A DNA stretch of 64,000 bases from Clytia hemisphaerica (lineage: Eukaryota; Cnidaria; Hydrozoa; Leptothecata; Clytiidae), in assembly GCA_902728285.1 (NCBI GenBank), contig CACVBU010000913.1:708378-772377 (forward strand), read 5' to 3'. Shown here in pieces: positions 21,740 through 35,100 of the stretch. The translations under genes were made by a program, and so were the position numbers. Every line of letters begins with the position of its first letter. Within the stretch, counting starts at the first letter, position 1. Below the pieces are notes generated by a model. It worked only from the letters and a program-made list of their open reading frames with translations, made no database searches and was not told where the DNA came from.

Positions 21740-24700
21740 ATGGTGGATGCAGAAAATCGCATGCTTGTAGCAGCACTAAAAAGAAAGCCTCAAAATCTCA
21801 ATTTCAGCAATAAAAATCTGTCCTATTTGCCTGAAAGCATTGGGAAAATCACATCGGTCAGATGCCTAGACTTGAAAAATAATCATTTAACAGAGCTTCC
21901 CGATGACTTGTCAAGTTTGGCAGAGGTAAGAGTGTTTTTTTATAATCCAATATTTTTTGAAATTTCCCAGATTTCAAAAGAGAGACAGCTAGCCGTCAGT
22001 TTTAATACACGATCACTGCCAGAAATTCTACCACTCAGTGTCTCAGTGTACTTTAATTTTACAAGCTTAAAGAAATAGTTTTCAAGAAAAAACTTATCAT
22101 TGACATGAATGGTACTACACAGTCAACAGTGGTAAGAAAAATCCATACAGTAGCGTAGTAAAATAAAAAAATATATATAATAGACAAATTTTAAAAAACT
22201 ATTACATACTCCCTGAAACTTTTCTTCAGCACTCTGTTGAAACTACTTCTTTTATTGTATTTTCAGCTCAAATTAATCAATTTGGGAAATAATAAATTCA
22301 AAGAAATTCCACATGTTCTGAGAGAATTCAAATGTTTGGAGACATTACATTTGTTTAATAATGAACTTCATGAATTATGCCCCAGTACTTTAGGTGAGAA
22401 ACAGTAAGTACCAAGAGTTGGTCTAATGTTGCATACCACATTCTACTATTTTGGTCTTCCTCTGGGACCAATTTGCCAAAAAAGTAAATATTGCAACATG
22501 AATTTAATTTTGTGCACATATTGATGCTTTTTTGAATTGAACCATGACGGAGGCAATAAAATATGGAGATATCACTCCTACTATTTTATTGTATTGTATC
22601 ATTGATAGCAAACTGTTGCTATATGTTGCTTTGGGAGGAAGCCATTAATTTTGCTTTCACTTATTGGGAATATAGAACTTTTTTCAAAGAGGCCACCCTT
22701 TCTATTTCTATTCGATAATTTACAGGAGGTTACAAAACCTATTCTCACAAATATTATCTAGAAAAGAATATAAATATAAGGTAAATAAATAGTGATAAAA
22801 AATATATGTATCCGGCTTAAAAGAATAAAAATTGCATAAGATTTATTTACTAAAAATAAATATAAAAACATCTTAAAAGGTATATAAAGCTTATTAGTGA
22901 GTAGAGAGATTCCAAATGATTTCAAGCTTTGAGTTCTAGATTTTGGGTAGGTGTTGACAAAAATAATCAAAATTAGATCCACAGATTTCTGCAGATTTAG
23001 GACTGAAGATAAGGGATAAAATTAGCATAAAATGGAGTCAATGGTTTACTAGAAATCTAAGTTCAGACCACTAATTTTATCAATAAAAACAACAGTATCT
23101 TCAATAGATGTTGCTTCTTTTGGAAGGCTGTTCCATAGTTGAACCACATTTGGGAAAAAAGACATTGTGTATGACTGGATTGAGCCCAGTAATTGTTTAT
23201 ATTTTACGTTTTTACAACGCTGTCTCGTGGGGAGGATTGATTTGTCTACGTGTTTTGAACCAGACATGATGTTGTGAAAAAGTTTGAGGCGATTGATTTT
23301 GCGACGATTTTCAAGTATATCCAAATTAGCATCTTTCAATAACGAAGTGGGTGAACATTCCCTGTCCCACCTATTGTAAATCCAACGGATGGATTTTCGT
23401 TGGACGCTTTCTAACTGCGATGTTATATTCAATTTCCCAGGTGAGTCCCATACTGAAGATGCATATTCTACTAGAGGTCTGATGTATGTCTTATAGCAAA
23501 CGAGACGAGTTTCTGTGTCTGTCATTTGAAGATTCCTTTGAAGAAATATCCTGGTGGAATTTGCCTTAGCAGTGATGACTGAAACATGATGTTTCCAAGA
23601 GAGATTCTTGGAAATGGTTACTCCAAGGTATTTTGCTTTATCAACTGCCTTCAAGTTTTGACCATGGATTGTATAGGTGTGGTCAATAATTTTACGTTTG
23701 TTTGTTATGCGAAGTACATAGCATTTCCCCGGGTGGAACTCCATTGACCATTGCTTTTCCCACTCCACTAACTTGTCAAGGTCTGCTTGTAATGAATATG
23801 CATCATTTAGGCATTTGATTACTTTGAATAAGTAGGAATCGTCAGCAAACAAAGCAATATTTGAATCAACATGCAAGGGCATATCGTTTATATAAACAAG
23901 AAACAAGAGGGGACCAAGAACTGAGCCTTGAGGGACACCTGAAGTGACCGCTATCCGCTTTGACAGAGTTCCTCTTACAGCTACACATTGACTACGATTG
24001 TTCAGAAAATCCGCTATCCATTTAAGCAAGGTTCCATGGATGCCATAATGTTCAAGTTTCAATAAAAGTTTTCTGTGACAAACCTTGTCGAAGGCTTTAC
24101 TAAAATCCAACAAAATGGAGTCTGTTTGTTCGCGATTGTTCAAAGATTGCGCCAGCGTATTTATGGTTTGAATTAGCTGCGTCTCGCATGATCGAAATTT
24201 TCTAAAGCCATGTTGTGTATCAGAAAGTGTGTGGTCCTGATCAAAATGAGTCATTATATTGCTGTGGATTATGTGCTCCATAAGCTTGCAAGTGATCGAT
24301 GTTAGGCTGATTGGCCTATAGTTCTCAGCTTTTGATCGGTCTTTATTCCCGCCTTTGTAAATTGGAGTCACTAATGCATGTCGCCAGTCGTTTGGAATGG
24401 CTCCTTGTTCGAGTGATGCCGTGAAAAGTAAAACAAAGATGTCAGGTAAAATGTCTGCACATACATGGAGAATCCTTGCTGAGACATTGTCGGGACCACA
24501 AGCTTTCTTAGGATTGATATTCGATAGCAATTTATGGATGCCGTTTCTGGTGAAAACAATGTCTTTGATGTTCGATCCTTTAGGACCTTTGATTTCAGGT
24601 AATAAGCCGTCGTCTTTAGAGAAGACACTTGCAAACTGTTGATTTAATATTTCAGCTATGTCGTACCCTGTTGAATAATTATGTAGTCCAGCAGAAAAAC

Positions 24701-27700
24701 AATGATAAAACCATGCATAATTATTACAATATGCATGATACAGTAATTATGCATGGCTCTATCATTGTTTTTATGGCTGGACTACATAATTATTCAAAAA
24801 AGGTCTATACTTGAATGTTCGCTGCTCAGGGAATCCTCGGCAAATTTTATTAGTTTTATGACTTCTTTGGCTAATACAGAAAAGTTGCTACTCCATCCAA
24901 CTTTATTACCTCTATAATTGAACAAAGGTTTCAGTAGAAATTTGAGAAGAATGCAATATACTGCAAGGATTAAAAAAAATCATTGATTTTTTAAGTACAT
25001 AAAATGTCTTGAGGTTTTACTCCGTATTTCTAGTATAGTATCCACATTATACTACAGTGTAAGGACTTTTGAGTTTTGTAAGTGTACTGTATATCATCAT
25101 CTTAATAAAGCCTGATATTAGTACCTGATTTTTTTAGTACTTCCAACTTCCAACGGCTCATTAATTTCTCTTTAAAAACTTTCCTCTTCGCTCAGGGTCT
25201 TCACTATAATAGTCAGGTGAAATTGTAAGATTGTGTTTTGTTTATTTTGTGCTTAAATCTATGAAAAACATTTGTAAATAATTCTACTATATTAATTTTG
25301 CTAAAAAAATCCTCTCTTTTTCCATGTTTTAGGTCTACTGACTTGCTTAGTGTTACTGAACTTGAATCAAAACTATTTGGTAGAAATACCATGCACTATT
25401 AACAGGTTTGATTTTTTATTATATTTAAATACAAAACATACTGACACTACAATCATGGACAAAATATTTGAGACATAGGGGATCTTCCTGCGAAATTTCA
25501 AACACCACAAATGATTTTTGAGTGCGTTAAACTACAGTTGGAAAGTAGATTTTTAACTCTTAGTTTTAACATGAGACTTAGCACTTAGGACTATAGGATC
25601 TCAGGATTTAAAAGCTCAAATTTGCTCCAATAAGGCTTCGAATATAGCCTAGAAGCCACCGAACCCTTCCAGAGTCGAAATAATCAATGAAGAAAAGGGG
25701 AAGTGCTAAAATAGCAATTCTCGCCCGAACTTTAAATTCTGAAAAAACGTTAAAACTACACTAAAATCTCGATATATTTCGACCATGATTGTAGTGTAAA
25801 AGGACTCATAAAAGAAGTGTGAACTTAATTAGAGGATTACACTATGATTACATATAGTACAAAACTTTGTTGAAAAGATATATGGTGAAACAAAAGTAAG
25901 TCTTAAGAAAAAGTTTCTTCATTTAACCAAACGTAACAAAACATGCAATACATGTAAAATATTATAATCAATGACATAGACAGAACAATTTAAAGACTTT
26001 ATTTTATATAAAATTCCTTTTTAGGCTGTCATATCTCCAACTTTTAAGTATAAATGGTAATCAGTTGTTACAAATACCTGAAGAAATATGTCATCTTTCT
26101 CAGCTTAAAGAGCTCAACATTAATGATAATTTCATCCAAAGGTAGGTTCGTGGATATTTTAATTTTCGTAGTACGAAATAGAAATGAAAACTGGTGAAAA
26201 TTATTCTTAAATTCGCTATTTCTACTTGATATATTCTGCTTTCTAGGATTTTTCTGTTATATAGTTATGCTATAAGCAATGTCCCATTTATAAAGTGTAA
26301 AGTCGATTGTTTTTTGAAAATCGCAGGGTTTCTCTTTTAGTCTACCAAGGAAGATTGCATTCCTACGAAAATTGAAGATTCTACGAGCAAGAAGAAATAG
26401 GTTGACCGAGATTCCTGAGGTAAAATTAGCACTCCTTTAATTAGTCTTGGCTCAAAGTGTTTAAAGGAGTTTTGAATATGCCCCTGAAGATTTAAGTGGT
26501 TGAATTCGATATATTTGCCATGTCAAGTTAAATAAAAAGAACAACATTTGTTAAAATTGAAGCAGAAGCTTTTCGGTCTTATGCCATCATCAGTGCTATA
26601 GATAGTAAAATTAGAAATCAAAAAAGTTACAAATTTATCAGTCTAAAAACAATTAAAAGCTGTTAAAAAGTTAATAAAAGAAAGTCGTTAAAAATATCTA
26701 TGTTACACCATTGCGAAATAAAATTAGCCGTTTTGAATCTAATTGGTCATTAAGAATGGGTCTCTTGAGGGCAATGAGAGCAGCCTCTAAGTTTTTGCGT
26801 AAACGTGTGTTCCCAGGTGCATTTAATATTACTTTCCATTGGAACTCATGGTCAGGGTGGTTTAATAGGTGTTTGGCTGGTTCAGAGTTATGTGCAATAT
26901 TGTTATGCTCTGACCATCTAGTTTCCACATTGCGGTTTGTTTCACCAATGTAATTCATACCACACGAGCATATACCTTCATAAATCTTACATGCTGGGTG
27001 TGGGTTTTTGTCCTTAGGACTAAATAATTGCTTCACTTTCTTTGTAGACCATTTAACTGCGAAATCAATCTTATCATTGGTAAAAGATTTTAATTTGTAT
27101 ATAAATCGTTTAAATAATAATTCATTACTTTCACAGAAAGGAAGCTCAATAAGGACAAATTTCTTTTTCTCTTCAAACAGAAATTCGGGTATCAGACGAT
27201 CATCACTCAATTTAGTTTCAAAATCTTTAATCACACTTTCAGTGAAACGTGGAGGAAAACCTGCATTTTTGAATTTATCTCTAATCACCTCCTTTTCATT
27301 TGTAAAATCGTTGCCAATACGATAGGATCTGTTCAAATCTCCATTTATCGCATTACGCTTATATCTCTTGGGTACTTTCGATGACCAATGTGTGGGTAAT
27401 TTGTTTGGCTTTCTATGTACAGACGTTACTGCTTTCCCATCGATTAGAGTGATATTACTGTCTAGGAACTTGGTAGGTTGTATTTCAATTGTGAAACGAA
27501 TGTTTTTGTGGTAGTTGTTCATGGCGTGGAAAAGATGATCTGGTTCTCTAATCTTTCTTCTCGTAATGATATCATCAACATAGCGTTTGTAGAGAGGTGG
27601 TTTGATAACTGGGACGATCTCTGTTTCGATCTTGGTTAGGTATATGTTGGCAAGAGTAACTGAGAGAGGTCCGCCCATGGTGCAACCATCTATCTGTTTG

Positions 27701-29080
27701 TAAAGGCGCGATTGAAAGATGAATGTACTATCTTTAGACAGTTTCAGTAATAGACGTTTCATTATCAGCTGTGTACAAATTATCGGGAGTTTTTTATGTA
27801 CATAGATTTGATCTAAAATGTAGTCTATCGTGTCATCAATTGGAACGTTTGTGAATAGTGACTCAACATCGTATGAAACATATTCGTCATCTATTGTAAG
27901 GGGTGGTTGGTCTTGGATCATTTTGGGAAAATCCTGAGTGTTATTGATTATATATTCGTTACATGTATAAAGTGGTTTCAAGTATTTGGAAATCACTTGT
28001 GCGGCATTGTACCAACAGGTCCCTGTCTGTGCAATAATGGGCCTGAATTTCAAGGATTCGACGGTAACTTTAGAAATGTCATTAAACTTGTGTGTTTTAG
28101 CCGTACCATATAATTTAGCAGGCGTATGTGAAGTTGGCCACATATCTTTGTAGTGGTCATATTTTCGAAAATTGCGATACAGAAAGTCTTGAAAATGTTT
28201 CAAATCAACTAAAGTATTGTCTTCTTCAGACTTTTCATATACTTTTTTATCAATACCTTCATCAATCATAGTGTTCAGCTTATTAACATAATCAACCTTA
28301 TCCATCACTACGACGCATGAATCTTTATCTCCCGGAATAATTACTATAGAATCATCCTCTTTTAGTCGTTTTAAGTTGAAGTAAGTAAAGTCTTTTGAGT
28401 TTTTAATGTTTTTGTCAAACATATCACAATATGCTCGTAAGAATTCATGAAGCTCCTCCTTTTGCTCATTCGACACATCTTTATCGATCGATTGCGCGAG
28501 TGTCTCAAGGTTTGCAGCTAGGTTCTTTCTCACGTGTTTATTTTTGTCAACGAAACTCTGATCCAAACCGTAGCTTAATTGTAAAAGTTCTTTCTCAGAT
28601 AGATCCTTTGAAGATAAGTTGATAACAGGAATCCGATAGGGTTTGAGATGATTTTTGCTGTGAATACGGAGATTTGATAGTTTATTCAGTTTTGTTTTGA
28701 ATGAGGAAGAACGTATACCTTTTGAAGCATGTAGGATTCTTCGTTGAAGGATTTTGAAGAGTAAAACTCCAGTAACAGATAGTAGGTCATTCGCTGCTTC
28801 ACGGTGTTCGGTAATCACAGTTTTTAAGGTTTGAAAATGTTTTTTCGCGTTGGAGAGTAGAATGCTACGCTCAGCATTGTCTTTGTCATCACGATTCAAG
28901 AATTGGCCATTCACTTGAGCAAATTTCGGTGTTACATGTAGATTTAAACATTTCTTTACAAAACCAAAATTAGCTGATGTTTTATGTAACTTTACTGATA
29001 ACCAATATAGCTTGTTGTATTTGTCGGCAATCCTTTTCGGTAGTTTAGTTGAATTCGATATATTTGCCATGTCAAGTTAA

Positions 29081-29116
<36 letters not shown>

Positions 29117-32100
29117 AACATGTGGGAACACACGTTTACGCAAAAACTTAGAGGCTGCTCTCATTGCCCTCAAGAGACCCATTCTTAATGACCAATTAGA
29201 TTCAAAACGGCTAATTTTATTTCGCAATGGTGTAACATAGATATTTTTAACGACTTTCTTTTATTAACTTTTTAACAGCTTTTAATTGTTTTTAGACTGA
29301 TAAATTTGTAACTTTTTTGATTTCTAATTTTACTATCTATAGCACTGATGATGGCATAAGACCGAAAAGCTTCTGCTTCAATTTTAACAAATGTTGTTCT
29401 TTTTATTTATATTTAAGTGGTGTTATCTGTTTTTTAGGAAATTTGTCAATGTGGATCTTTGGAGATTTTAGATGTTGCTTGTAATGCAATACAATCTTTT
29501 CCTGTTCAGGTATTTATCACATTGAAAATTATTAAATTACTTATAAGGAAATATTTACTAGGATAGATATTGTGAATGACTTCGCCACGAAAAGCAATCA
29601 CATTACTTTCGCCTACCAAGTTATTTTCACTTTATACTTGCATTAAATTTTACTAACCTTCATCGAAAAATTTATACAGTAGACTTTATAATTCAAATAC
29701 CTGTTGTCCAGATTTTCAATTTGAAGTTAGATGAATTACATTGTGAACAAAACCAGATGCTTCGAAACGAACCAGTACATTCTATACAAGAGGAAGAAGT
29801 CCTTTCTCTAAAGGTTTGTACCGACAACCTCAACACTTTAGAGCCCCCCCCCCAAGCGGTTTTCCTGATGACGTGATAGTGACCTTTTTCTTGCGTGATT
29901 ACGTGATTTGGAAATTTTTTCTTCGTGATTGCGTGATCAGAGGTCAAAACGTGATCGTGCTTTGAAAGATTTTTTAGCCGTGATGCGTGATTTGGACTTT
30001 TTCAAAAGGATGCGTGATTGTCTAAATTTTTTGCTGATTTTCGTGATCGTGATTGAAGACGAAAATTACGTGATATCGTGATTAGACTTACCGCTGGGGG
30101 GGGCGTCACTTTACATTTTGATTTATGAGATTTTTAATTCAGGGCAGGGGCCAAATATGAAAATTAGAGAATACAATCGTAACGGTGCTTGCCCGTGCTT
30201 TCATAATACAGGGTGTCCTAAAAAAGTAGTGTGTCAGACCACTTTTTAAGTAGAATACTGTAAGTTTCATAGTTAAAATGTTTAAAGAACTTTAAACAAT
30301 AACATAATAAAAAGACACAAAGATTTGATTTTGTGAATGTCTATAACAACAAAGATCGTCTTATATCAAGTGATTAAAACTTGTGATACACACAATTTGT
30401 TTCTATTGTTGAATACAGTGCTGTTATTCAGGACACCCTGTATAGGCTCGTATTCAGTTAAATGACTTAGAATTGCCAGCTAATCCTACTGTTCAAGATT
30501 GACCAAAAATATTTCAAAAATATTTCTTATAACAAAATTTTCTTGTATTTGATACTTCAGGAGATCGTAGCAAGGTTCATTTTAAAAGCAACTAAACAGT
30601 GCAGGTAAAATTGAATTAATTGCCATGATTGTTGTTTTTAAAATGTCTAATCTGGACGACTGAGCTTTATATCAAATCTGAGGACTCTCAATTCAGGTTC
30701 ATAAACTAGTGGAGTTATTAGAAAAGAGATATCTCCAACGAAGCTATAGCAATGCAGATCTTACAAATTTGTCTTGCCTCAAACGGCGCTACATCACAAA
30801 TATGTGACAAAAAGTAGATCTAGGGCTCTCGATACATGAACCCCTTTTTTCCGTTAAACTCCGATCAAAGATGTTGGTTAAAATTATAATTATAAAATTA
30901 TAAGTGGTACATTGTTTTAAATACAGAGTGTCCCGAAAAAAAAGTCATGTGTCAGATCACGACTACAGAAGTAAAAAGATCTTTGTAGGAGTGTATGTCT
31001 AGTTTCTCTTAACGCAAAACAATAATTAACACTTAAGTGGTTTTAGTGAAACAGAAACGCAATAAACATAATCAATAAGTCAATTGTGTAATAAACTCTT
31101 TTTATGAACGTCTTTTTCAAACAAATAAAACAAATCAAACAAATAAAAAGAAACACCACAATTCCAAATTTGAGTCTAACTTGTTCTTATAGATCAAAAA
31201 ACAACAAAAGGGTGTGGTGGTGGAAAGAAAATCCTCCTCAATTAAATGGGGGTGAGCCACCACACCTATACACGCAACAACGAATGAAGTGACGACAATC
31301 GACATTCAAGCTGAGTGGTCAATCCAAGAGGCTGTACTCCTCGCGAATCCAATTGGATTACCGGATACGGTGGGATTTGGCAATCAACACTCGTAGCACC
31401 CCATAGCCTCACAAGCATGGTTGCTAAAAAGCTTATGAAGAACATTTGCTTCATTTCGCAGAATGTACGTGGAATAAAATCTGCCTCGAGACTCGAAGAG
31501 TTGTTCAACTCGCTATCATTACGTAAAAATGTTTGGGGTATGTGTCTTCAGGAAACATGGAGATTCGGACATGAGACTCTTGACTGTGACAAGTTCAAAC
31601 TAATAACAAACGGACTTGAAAAAACAAACGATGCGTGTAATCGTGGCTCGCAATGAGTCGGCGTTGTATTAAACCACGAAGGAATATCCGCATGGAAAGC
31701 AGCAGGATACGAAAAGCATATCGATTATGGTGCTCGAATTATTGCTATAAGACTCTGTGTTAAAGACAAACACAAAAGAGACGTTTGTTTATTTCTTGTA
31801 TCAGCGTACGGTCCTGTCGGTAATGCACCAGACCAAGAGTGGGATGACTATCTTGAAAAATTCTCAAATTGTATCAATAAGAGACGCAACGGCGATATTC
31901 TGATCATTGGGTCGGACTGCAATACAAGCGTCGGTTGTGCTTCAGATAATGATAATGGTCCACTCGGAAAGTACGGCTTGAGTCACATAAACAATGCTGG
32001 TTTACGTTTTCTCACTCATCTTGCCATACACGAACTTAAAGTGAGTACAACATGTTTTACAAAGAGACTCTATGCAACCTGGACACACCCAAGGAGTAAA

Positions 32101-35100
32101 AACAAACACCAAATTGATCATTTCCTAGTAAACGCTGAAATGTTTCATCGTATTGTTGACGCAGGTACGTGTAAACAAGTGATTGACAGTGATCATGGTG
32201 CAATCATGATCAGACTTCGTATTATGAAACGTTTGAAAAAGAAAACTACCCCTCGAAATCGCTTAATAAATCTTGATTACACTGTTTTAAATGACAGAAC
32301 TGTTATGTTACAACTTTTGCGAACATGTGAAGCTGAACACTCCAAATACAATAACCCATACAGAGATTATCAAATCTGTATCCTCAGCTTGTCATTCGAT
32401 TATACCAACAAACCCAGAGCACAGCCAGGCTGGTTTGAAGCAAATAAAGAAACTTTGATCCCGTTGATAAGCAATCGTAATGAAGCAATGCAAAGAGTGC
32501 TACGAAGGAGGACGAGAAATAGCAGTGAGAAATTGAAACATGCACGAAAGAAGCTGAAACGTGAAGTCAAAAATTGCTAAAAACAAGTGGATAGAGTTCC
32601 ATTGCAATAACATTAATGACTTTGGTACCAAGAAAGCTTGGGAATCTATTAAAATACTTAGAGGTTCTCTGGCAAAAATTCGTCCATCTGTACAAAAACA
32701 AATGAAAAAACCAGATGGCTCTACATGTCAAACACCCGAGGAAAACGACACCGTTTTGTATAACCACTTCAAGAATCTTTTTGATCAAGAAGGCACGTAC
32801 TATCCCACAGTGCTGGACGAAATTTCCCAACACCCTGTCCACAAAGAATATGACCACCCTCCGACAGATGAAGAAATCCAAAAAGCTACGTCCCAACCCC
32901 TAAAAGCTACTCGTATCATCTTACGACAGATCATTATAAACTTTTGGAATACAGAAATTGTTCCTGATGAATGGAACATCGGTCGACTGATTGCACTCCC
33001 AAAGAAAGGTGACTTATCACTACCCAAAAACTATCGTGGGATAATGTTGTTAGAAATTACATACAAAATCATTGCTAACATTTTACACGCCCGATTGCTT
33101 CCGATAGAAGAGCAACTAGATCATGAGCAACAATGCGGCTTCCGACCAAAACGTGGCTGCATTGACGCTGTCTTCACAATCAAATCCGCAATTAAGAAAA
33201 GGAGTGAGCATGGACTGGAATCGTGGGTGTTATTTCTTGACTTAGTCAAAGCGTTTGACAGAGTGCCCAGAAAATTGTTATGGGGCATTTTACTGAAGTA
33301 CGGTGTGCCACCTAAACTTGTGAACCTCCTAACTGCTTTACACAAGACATTTGCTGTCAAAATCGACAACAACTTCATCACTGATCCCATCAACAATAGT
33401 ATCGGTGTTAAACAAGGGGATGTCCTAGGCCCCATGCTCTTCACGTTCTTCATCACAGCAACCATCAGTAGTTGGAGAATAAAATGTTCTGCCACTCCTT
33501 GTGTATTCATGACAAAAAATGATGCTCAAATGACAGGTAGATCGTTCAAAGCACGTGGAGAACCAATTTCGTTGCTTGATTCAGAATATGCAGATGATAC
33601 TGCAATCGTATTCGATAATCGTCATGATGCTGTTGTTGAGACGCAATCACTAGTTCACCACTTTTCTCGCTTTGGTACAGAAATCCACACCGGAGTAACA
33701 GAGCCTCGTCAAAGCTCAAAAACTGAATTGCTCTTCTGTGCCAAGGCACCTTCTCTTTACGAATTGCGAGAAGATTACGATAAAGCTGATTTCTCTGACA
33801 TCATTTTAACCAATAACCGAAACATCCCAATCGTTAACCAGTTCACATATTTAGGAAGTATCATTTCAACAAATGGTACAGATGACCTCGAGATTGAAAC
33901 ACGTATTCGTAAAGCGGGAAATGCGTTCGGCGCACTGAGAAAATCGATTTTCAGCTCCTGTAGTGTCACAAAGGGAAAAGTTTATTCTTCTTTTGTTTTA
34001 CCCATACTCTTGTATGGTGCTGAATGTTAGTGTGTTACAGAAAAGTTATTTAAGTTATTATCGAGATTTCATCATCAATGTGTTCGTGTTATGTGCCACA
34101 CCAATCGCTTTCGGGCTTGGCAGGAAAGGCTTACGTTGTTATCTATGTTCGAAAAGTTATCTTTGAAATCGATTGATTTGTATGTTGCAAAAAGCAATTA
34201 CAATGGGCTGGGCATGTAATGCGTATTTTTGGGAAAGGTTACCGAGAAAAATGATATCTTGTTGGGTTCGATCTAAAAGGCCCAGAGGTTGTCCAAAGTT
34301 TACATATGGTAGATCTATTTCTAAATGTTTGAAAAAAGCTGGTATTGATAAATGTAATTAGTATGCGATTGCCTCTGATAGACTGAGATGGTGGAAGTTG
34401 ATTAACAATATTTCGTATCGTAGATTTTTATTTTGATAGCAGTTATTTATTCTTTAGTTATTTATTTTCATTATTTATTTTTATAGTTTATGTAGTATAT
34501 TGTGCAGTGATCTCTGACTTAGGTTAGAGCCTATTCCCATTTTTTGGGAAGGTGTATGTCTTGTCTTGTCTTGTCTTTTTCAAACAAAGACATATTAACG
34601 ATCACATTTTATTAAGATACGCAAAGACTTATTTTTTACTTGTAGTCGTGTTTTGAAACATGACTTTTCTCCGGGACACCTTACATCTAAAAAAACTTTT
34701 AAAGGTCTCAAAATGTATCAGTACGGCTTAAATCCATACAGCTATACGTTAAGCACTGCACTTGTTTCTTACCAAATAGTTTCTATTTGGACTTGATGCA
34801 AAGGGTATGGAACTAGTATAGCAGCCTATGTATCTTTTGATAACCGACATAAAATAGCTCAATCGGCGGTCAAAGTTGTATTGACGCTTATAATGAGAGC
34901 TGACATAATCTTTATTTTAAACCTAAGAGTTTCATGGCGTCTCCAATCTTCAGTGAAATGATGCTTATAAAAAACATTATCTTATGGCCGTTTATCATCA
35001 TCTTTTAGTACATCAAAACTTGGTAAACAATTGAAAATGTTTCCAGAGATTCAGCAGATGTTTAGTGAAGGTTCGGAATGTGCTATCTGTCACACACCTT

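Larger units (their letters stand above)
26490..29420 (-). mobile_element. Penelope-like retroelement with 10-bp target-site duplication
   Basis: ATTTAAGTGG flanks both sides (26490-26499 and 29411-29420), marking the insertion in LRRC69 intron 5. Between lie, in minus-strand order: an inverted copy of the element's own 3' end (29410 down to about 29114), a pure A/T run (about 29083-29115), the ORF leader, one open frame (29070-26698), a 3' UTR, and a short direct repeat of the ORF leader and first codons (about 26500-26540, equal to 29046-29085). Such partly duplicated, directly or inversely placed ends (pseudo-LTRs) are known for Penelope elements. The open frame and clean duplication imply a recent insertion. 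Confidence 0.88.

Noticed and set aside
26711..28622. Plus-strand frames opposite the Penelope ORF
   Set aside because: Shadows of the 790-codon minus-strand gene, with no domain of their own.
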